64,000 nucleotides of DNA from Acidimicrobiales bacterium (lineage in GTDB: Bacteria; Actinomycetota; Acidimicrobiia; Acidimicrobiales; RAAP-2). Both the position numbers and the translations under genes were made by a program. Location of the stretch: positions 36,680 through 100,679 of the forward strand of contig JADGOE010000001.1 in the NCBI GenBank assembly GCA_017883135.1, written 5' to 3'. How positions within the stretch are numbered: the first letter of the stretch is position 1; every line of letters begins with the position of its first letter. This document shows, piece by piece, positions 59,572 through 64,000 of the stretch. Under the pieces are notes generated by a model, which saw only the letters and a program-made list of their open reading frames with translations, had not been told where the DNA came from and did not search any database.

Positions 59572-61175
59572 CCAGCACCACCTACGACGCGATCGTGGTC
59601 GGCGCGGGCCATAACGGCCTGTGCCTGGCAGCATACCTGCAACGCTCCGGGCTCTCCACGCTCGTGCTGGAGCGGCGCCACGAGGAGGGCGGCGGCGCCA
59701 ACACCGAGGAGCCCGTGGTGCCCGGCTTCCGTCACAACCTCCACGCCCAGTACATGGAGTTCTTCGACGTCATGCCGATGATCGCTGACTTCGGGCTCGA
59801 GGACCTGGGACTCCGGACGGTCATGCCCGAGGCCCAGGCGGGCATCACCTTCGCGGACGGCCGGCCGCCGGTCATCGTGTACCGCCCGGACCTTGCCGAC
59901 GCGACCCGCGCCAGCATCGCCAGGTACTCCACGGCCGATGCGGACCTGTTCATGGAGTTGAAGCGGCGGGCCATGGAGCTCGAAGGGTTCCTCGCTGCAG
60001 GGATGTACAGCGCGCCGTCCAGCACCGGTGCCACCACCGATGTGGAGATGCTGACCGCCTCGTTGGCGGACCTGGGAATCGGCCCTCACTTCTCGGCCAA
60101 GTCGCCCAAGCAGGTCATCGACGAGCTGTTCGAGACCCCAGAGCTGCGAGCACTGCTCTACCGGGCGACGGTGGAATGGGGGTTTCCGGTGGACCAGACC
60201 GGTACGGGGGTCTCGTTCCTGAGCTTCGTGATGTGGACGATCGGGAACTGGAAGCTCGCTCTCGGGGGGACCCACTCGCTCGCGAAAGCCATGACACAGG
60301 CCTGCTACCGCGAGGGCGTTGACCTGGTGGAGAGCTCGGCAGTGGAGAAAATCCTCGTCGAGGACGGTCGCGCGGTCGGCGTGCGCGACCGCCGGGGCAA
60401 CGAGTACCGGGCCACCAAGGTCGTGGCCTCCAATGCGGACCTCCGCCAGACCTTGCTCGACTTGGTAGGCGACGACCACCTGAGCGACCTGTGGGTTCGG
60501 CGAGCTCGCGCCTTCCGCTACGGGCCGAGCCACGTCCTCGGCACCCCGATGTTCTGCCTCTACGAAGCCCCGGCATACCTTTCGGCCCGCCACGAGCCGG
60601 CCATCGACCGGTGCTTCTACACGGTCGTCGGGTTCGACGGACCCGACGAGGTGGTGCGCTACATCCGCGACGCGTACAGCGGCGTGGTGCCACGCCCCGC
60701 AGCCGGCACCTGGGTGAACAGCTTGTGGGACCGCTCGCAGGCTCCCCCGGGGCGTCAGGCAGCGACCGGGTGGTACTTCCTTCCGCCGGCCAGCGCGCTC
60801 ACCGCGGAGGAGTGGGCAGAAGTCCGCGCCACCTACAACAGTGAGTTCCTCGAAGTATGGCGCCGTTCTGCACCCAACATGACTCCCGACAATGTGATCG
60901 CGGACCGGCTCTATACCCCGGACCAGATGGAGCGCAAGAACCTCATGCGCGAAGGCGACTTCTCGAACGGTGAGTTCTCGCCCGACCAGATGGGGGCGAA
61001 CCGCCCGTTCCCCGAGGCGTCGAACTACCGGACCGAGGTCGACGGGCTCTACCTCTGCGGGCCGTCGGCCTACCCCGGTGGCGGGATGCACGCCGCCTGC
61101 GGCTACAACGCGTTCAAAGCGATCGCAGAGGACCTGGGCCTGGCAAGCCCCGTCCTCGAGACCAGGGGGTACTGA
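59568..61175 (+). CDS. FAD-dependent oxidoreductase, PYROXD2-like (3 of 4)
   Basis: 535 aa from the ATG at 59568. YDAIVVGAGHNGLCLAAYLQRSGLSTLVLERRHEEGGGANTEEPVVPGFRHNLHAQYM is the classic N-terminus of this family, and GLYLCGPSAYPGGGMHAACGYNAFKAIAEDLG the C-terminal FAD motif. It is the copy closest to the family consensus. The middle has SFVMWTIGNWKLALGGTHSLAKAM, a helix-rich cap. No signal peptide or membrane helix is seen, so the enzyme is probably cytoplasmic or peripherally bound. One base separates its stop from the SCP2 gene start codon, so the two are surely co-translated. Confidence 0.89.
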   Translation: MTSTTYDAIVVGAGHNGLCLAAYLQRSGLSTLVLERRHEEGGGANTEEPVVPGFRHNLHAQYMEFFDVMPMIADFGLEDLGLRTVMPEAQAGITFADGRPPVIVYRPDLADATRASIARYSTADADLFMELKRRAMELEGFLAAGMYSAPSSTGATTDVEMLTASLADLGIGPHFSAKSPKQVIDELFETPELRALLYRATVEWGFPVDQTGTGVSFLSFVMWTIGNWKLALGGTHSLAKAMTQACYREGVDLVESSAVEKILVEDGRAVGVRDRRGNEYRATKVVASNADLRQTLLDLVGDDHLSDLWVRRARAFRYGPSHVLGTPMFCLYEAPAYLSARHEPAIDRCFYTVVGFDGPDEVVRYIRDAYSGVVPRPAAGTWVNSLWDRSQAPPGRQAATGWYFLPPASALTAEEWAEVRATYNSEFLEVWRRSAPNMTPDNVIADRLYTPDQMERKNLMREGDFSNGEFSPDQMGANRPFPEASNYRTEVDGLYLCGPSAYPGGGMHAACGYNAFKAIAEDLGLASPVLETRGY

Positions 61176-61176
61176 C

Positions 61177-61692
61177 ATGCCCGTCATCTACACGGTCGAC
61201 TGGTACACCGCGGTGGTCGAGGCGATCAACGCGGGTGTGGCGGGCCTACGCGGCGTGCCCCAAGGCACATGGACCTGCCGGATAGAGATCGCCGGCGACG
61301 GCGTGTCGCCGTACGTGACCGACGGCGAGGAGCGCCACTTCCTTGTCCGGATCGAGGAAGGCAGGTGCGCCTGGTACCGAGAGGTGCTCCGGGACGAGGA
61401 GGACACCGTCCTCGACTACCGGTTCCGCGGCCCGGCCGAAGTGTTCGACGAGATCGCGGCGGGGGCAGTCGACCCGGTGGAGGCAGCGCTTCGCGGCACG
61501 GTCAAGATCCGCGGCGATATGCGCTTCCTCATGCGCCAGGCCGAACTGGTCAAGGCACTGCTCGAGGCCTACGCGCAGGGAGTCGAGACCGTGTGGCCCC
61601 TCGGAGCTCCGCCGTACGCCGGTGGCGGTGCGAGCGACCTGGCGGCGGCTGGTAGGCCCACGGCGGCGGCGAGAGGTTCGGCAGATGCGTGA
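61177..61692 (+). CDS. SCP2 sterol-carrier-like protein
   Basis: 171 aa. Residues 30-135 resemble an SCP2 lipid-transfer fold: CRIEIAGDGVSPYVTDGEERHFLVRIEEG (strands), VFDEIAAGAVDPVEAALRGTVKIRGDMRFLMRQAELVKALLEAY (helices and the conserved GxxxxxGD turn). SCP2 proteins hold fatty acyl-CoA, sterols or other lipids in a hydrophobic tunnel and deliver them to enzymes. Placed between the third and fourth oxidoreductase, with an eight-base overlap into the latter, it probably presents substrate to them. The last 30 residues are Gly/Ala-rich and likely flexible. Confidence 0.82.
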   Translation: MPVIYTVDWYTAVVEAINAGVAGLRGVPQGTWTCRIEIAGDGVSPYVTDGEERHFLVRIEEGRCAWYREVLRDEEDTVLDYRFRGPAEVFDEIAAGAVDPVEAALRGTVKIRGDMRFLMRQAELVKALLEAYAQGVETVWPLGAPPYAGGGASDLAAAGRPTAAARGSADA

Positions 61693-63280
61693 CGTCTATG
61701 ACGTTGTCATCGTAGGTGCTGGGCACAACGGACTCACCTTGGGCGCCTATCTCGCTCGCAGCGGGCTCGAGGTGCTCGTCTGCGAGCGCCGCCACGAGGA
61801 GGGCGGCGGCCTGTGCACAGAGGAGCTGACGCTTCCGGGGTTCCTGCACAACGTGCACGCGAACTACCACACGTTCGTAGACATGGCCCCACCAGTGTCG
61901 GACCTCGATGTCCGCGGTCACGGCGCCGAGTACGTGCGCCCCGAAGTGCAGATGGCGTCAGTGTTCACCGACGGGACCGCCTTGGTCGTCCACTCCGACC
62001 TAGACAAGACCTGCGCCTCGATCGCGCGATTCTCCGAGGAGGACGCGGAGACCTTCCGACGGCTGCACGCCGAAGCCCACGGGTTCATCGACCTGCTGCT
62101 CGGCGCGCTCATGTACCAGCCCCCGATGTCGGTGAAGGAGCTGACCAAGGCGCTCTTGACCTTCGGCGCCGAGGACCGCAGCGAGTTCCTGTCGGTGAAG
62201 CTCCGGGTCGAGACGATCAACCGGTTCCTCGACCAGCACTTCCACCACCCGAAGGTCAAGGCTCACCTCGCGTTCCACGGTGCGATCTGCGGGTACACCA
62301 ATGACGTCAAGGGACTTGCGATCGGGTTCCCCCTGCTCGCCGGCAAGATCGACAACTGGCATCTCTGCGTCGGCGGCTCTCACCGGCTCGCCCATGCCCT
62401 CTGGCGCGATCTGGCCCAGCACGGTGGCGTGATGGTCACCGACGCCGACGTCGATCACATCGTGGTGGAGGGTGGTCGCGCGGTGGGCGTACGCCTGGCG
62501 GATGGGTCCGAGATCACCGCGCGCCAGGCCGTAGTATCCACTGTGTCGGTTGAGCAGACCTTCCTCGAGTTCCTCGACGCGACCACCGTCGGCGAGGAGC
62601 TGACCCACAAGGTGAAGACGGAGATCCACCACAAGGACTGGACGCTCTTTTCGGTCCATCTGGCGATGGACCGCCTGCCCGAGTACGCCGCGGCGGAGTT
62701 CGACCCCGATGTGAATCGCGCCTGGGTGGTCAACCTCGGCTACGGCTCACCCGAAGAGCTCAACACTGACTGGGCGACGATCCGGAAGGGCGGACTTCCC
62801 GACCCCCACCCCAATGCGGCGGTCAACTCCCTCTACGACCCGACTGACGCTCCCGAAGGATGCGCGACCGGGCTGCTCCGCCAGTTCGCGCCGTTTGCAC
62901 TGGCGGACGGCGGCGAGGGCGCCTGGGATGACATCGGTCCGCACTACGGGCGCATGTGCGTCGAGGCGTGGCGGAAGTTTGCCCCGAACCTCACCGACGA
63001 CGCGTTTCTGGCATCAGCCGTGTTCACCCCGCACGACATCGTACGCAAGCTCCCCAACATGATCAGGGGGGACTGGATGATGGGGGAGATCAGCCTCGAC
63101 AACATGCTCGACCAACGGCCGCTGCCCGAACTCGGGCAGTACCGGACCCCTGTCGAACGGCTTTACATGGCCGGCTCGACCCAGCATCCCCACGGGTTCA
63201 TCACGTTCGGGCCCGCGTACAACGCACTTGCCGTCATTGCCGAGGACCTCGGAATCGACCCGTGGTGGAGGAAGGTCTGA
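61685..63280 (+). CDS. FAD-dependent oxidoreductase, PYROXD2-like (4 of 4)
   Basis: 531 aa, ATG inside the end of the SCP2 gene. YDVVIVGAGHNGLTLGAYLARSGLEVLVCERRHEEGGGLCTEELTLPGFLHNVHANY is the FAD motif and linked strand; RLYMAGSTQHPHGFITFGPAYNALAVIAEDLG the C-terminal flavin contact, with STQHPHG where the other copies have SAYPGG. It is most similar to copy 2. The His-containing change near the flavin could alter the reaction. It is followed after five bases by another SCP2-like gene. Confidence 0.89.
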   Translation: MRDVYDVVIVGAGHNGLTLGAYLARSGLEVLVCERRHEEGGGLCTEELTLPGFLHNVHANYHTFVDMAPPVSDLDVRGHGAEYVRPEVQMASVFTDGTALVVHSDLDKTCASIARFSEEDAETFRRLHAEAHGFIDLLLGALMYQPPMSVKELTKALLTFGAEDRSEFLSVKLRVETINRFLDQHFHHPKVKAHLAFHGAICGYTNDVKGLAIGFPLLAGKIDNWHLCVGGSHRLAHALWRDLAQHGGVMVTDADVDHIVVEGGRAVGVRLADGSEITARQAVVSTVSVEQTFLEFLDATTVGEELTHKVKTEIHHKDWTLFSVHLAMDRLPEYAAAEFDPDVNRAWVVNLGYGSPEELNTDWATIRKGGLPDPHPNAAVNSLYDPTDAPEGCATGLLRQFAPFALADGGEGAWDDIGPHYGRMCVEAWRKFAPNLTDDAFLASAVFTPHDIVRKLPNMIRGDWMMGEISLDNMLDQRPLPELGQYRTPVERLYMAGSTQHPHGFITFGPAYNALAVIAEDLGIDPWWRKV

Positions 63281-63285
63281 GCCGG

Positions 63286-63717
63286 GTGCAGTCCGGCGCG
63301 AGAGGAACGGCCGTACCGGCCGTGTCCGTGCCAGGCGGCGAAGAGGCTTCCGGTCTCGCGATAATGATCGCCGGGCTACTCGCGGACAATATGCGTGACT
63401 TCCGCAGCCGGGCCCGCGCGGCACGGCTGGCCCGCGGCGCGGTGGTGCTGCGGGCCGCCGATCGCGGGATCGCAGTGACACTCTCCTTCAGCCGGGGCGA
63501 AGTGGTCATCACCGACGGCGCGGTGGCAGGGGTCCCTCTGATCGCCGGAGCCTGGCTCGACCTGGCGCGGCTCTGCAGTGGCGAGGGCTCGTTTGCAGGG
63601 GCCCTGATTCGCCGCCAGGTGAGGGTCCACCGGGGACACGGCATGGCGGTGGTCCCCGCCGCAGCACTGGCGCTGTCGGTGCCCCGGTCGTTCTACGAGA
63701 ACGACCGGGGCAGCTGA
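63286..63717 (+). CDS. Small SCP2-like protein
   Basis: 143 aa from GTG 63286, ten bases after GGAGGAAGG; an ATG at 63364 is possible and would give 117 aa. DFRSRARAARLARGAVVLRAADRGIAVTLSFSRGEVVITDGAVAGVPLIAGAWLDLARLCSGEGSFAGALIRRQVRVHRGH resembles the strand-helix pattern of short SCP2-fold proteins, where a sheet is followed by a W-x-D/E-L-x-x-L-x-x-G helix. The similarity is weaker than for the gene at 61177. It is the last gene of the oxidoreductase cluster and may be a second lipid carrier or a structural partner. Confidence 0.68.
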   Translation: MQSGARGTAVPAVSVPGGEEASGLAIMIAGLLADNMRDFRSRARAARLARGAVVLRAADRGIAVTLSFSRGEVVITDGAVAGVPLIAGAWLDLARLCSGEGSFAGALIRRQVRVHRGHGMAVVPAAALALSVPRSFYENDRGS

Positions 63718-63762
63718 GCACCGACCGTCATCGGAGACCTCCACCAGCATCCGGCACCCGGA

Positions 63763-63928
63763 CACCCGTCGGGCGGCCGTTCGGGAGGTAGGTAGGTACG
63801 ATCGGCACTGTTGCATTGAGGGTGAACGACGCTGAACCCGCACCCGTCGGGCGGCCGTTCGGGAGGTAGGTAGGTACGATCGGCACTGTTGCATTGAGGG
63901 TGAACGACGCTGAACCCGCACCCGTCGG
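63763..63928. repeat. Perfect 78-bp tandem duplication
   Basis: Bases 63763-63840 and 63841-63918 are identical, followed by the first 10 bases of a third copy (63919-63928). Each unit contains GGTAGGTAGGTA and TTGCATTGAGGG. It lies behind the oxidoreductase cluster. Apart from this, bases 63718-64000 hold only a short open frame from ATG 63933 running off the window, which I cannot support as a gene. Confidence 0.95.
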
Positions 63929-64000
63929 CGTCATGGCTGAACGTCAATCCCGTGGCGCCCATGTATTCACGATGCATCTCAATACGAGAGTTTCGGGCTA

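Noticed and set aside
63763..63928. Possible CRISPR array from the repeats at the window end.
   Set aside because: Copies are 78 bp, contiguous and without spacers, and no cas gene is present.
63933..64000. Possible start of a new gene (ATG 63933) open to the window edge.
   Set aside because: Only 22 codons, no ribosome site and no recognisable motif.

Overview
The window is high-GC DNA with dense, often overlapping genes. GTG starts are common, and several genes have a TANNNT box only 6-9 bases before the start codon, as expected for leaderless mRNAs. Together with a CofD/FbiA gene for coenzyme F420, a MarP-type protease, a small SRP RNA next to dnaX-recR and many SCP2 and acyl-CoA genes, this points to an actinobacterium. 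An Acidimicrobiia-like lineage is my guess and cannot be proven from the window.

Bases 1-13 kb are mostly housekeeping: a thiolase 3' end, a sulfotransferase-like protein, sixA-like/recR/dnaX, SRP RNA, two tRNA-Ser genes flanking tadA, a methyltransferase, a divergent arsenic cluster (arsR versus arsI-aquaporin-FAD oxidoreductase), lysS and tRNA-Lys(CTT). Bases 12-28 kb carry a metallo-beta-lactamase-fold hydrolase, a GH15 enzyme with a histone-H1-like tail, a MarP-like membrane protease, a repeat lipoprotein, a DNA methyltransferase paired with a nuclease-like protein (possible restriction-modification pair), a PLP decarboxylase, an enoyl-CoA hydratase, a secreted protein, a TetR regulator and an alpha/beta hydrolase. 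Bases 28-35 kb hold a minus-strand acyl-CoA operon (acyl-CoA dehydrogenase, acyl-CoA synthetase, thiolase-like, nitroreductase, two unknowns) and cofD.

The most notable part is 35-63.7 kb. A ten-gene minus-strand operon encodes three paralogous catalytic subunits of the type II DMSO reductase family, one four-cluster Fe-S subunit, one heme-b gamma subunit, a TorD-type chaperone, a nitroreductase-like protein, two tandem four-helix membrane proteins and a degenerate adenylate-forming enzyme. The catalytic and gamma subunits lack Tat or Sec signals. Divergent from it is a molybdenum cofactor operon (mobA, then moaE-moeA-moaA-moaD, then a DUF6457-like gene). The mobA and molybdoenzyme promoters interlock over one palindrome. 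Beyond it a TetR gene faces a plus-strand cluster of four PYROXD2/phytoene-desaturase-like FAD oxidoreductases interleaved with an SCP2 sterol-carrier protein, an SCP2-like protein and one unknown protein.

Known relatives of the molybdoenzyme oxidise hydrocarbons (ethylbenzene, p-cymene) or the cholesterol side chain (steroid C25 dehydrogenase), or reduce oxyanions. With SCP2 carriers, desaturase-like oxidoreductases and acyl-CoA enzymes nearby, I infer a pathway for oxidising a hydrophobic, possibly steroid or isoprenoid, substrate. Its substrate and electron route are unknown. The window ends in a perfect 78-bp tandem duplication.
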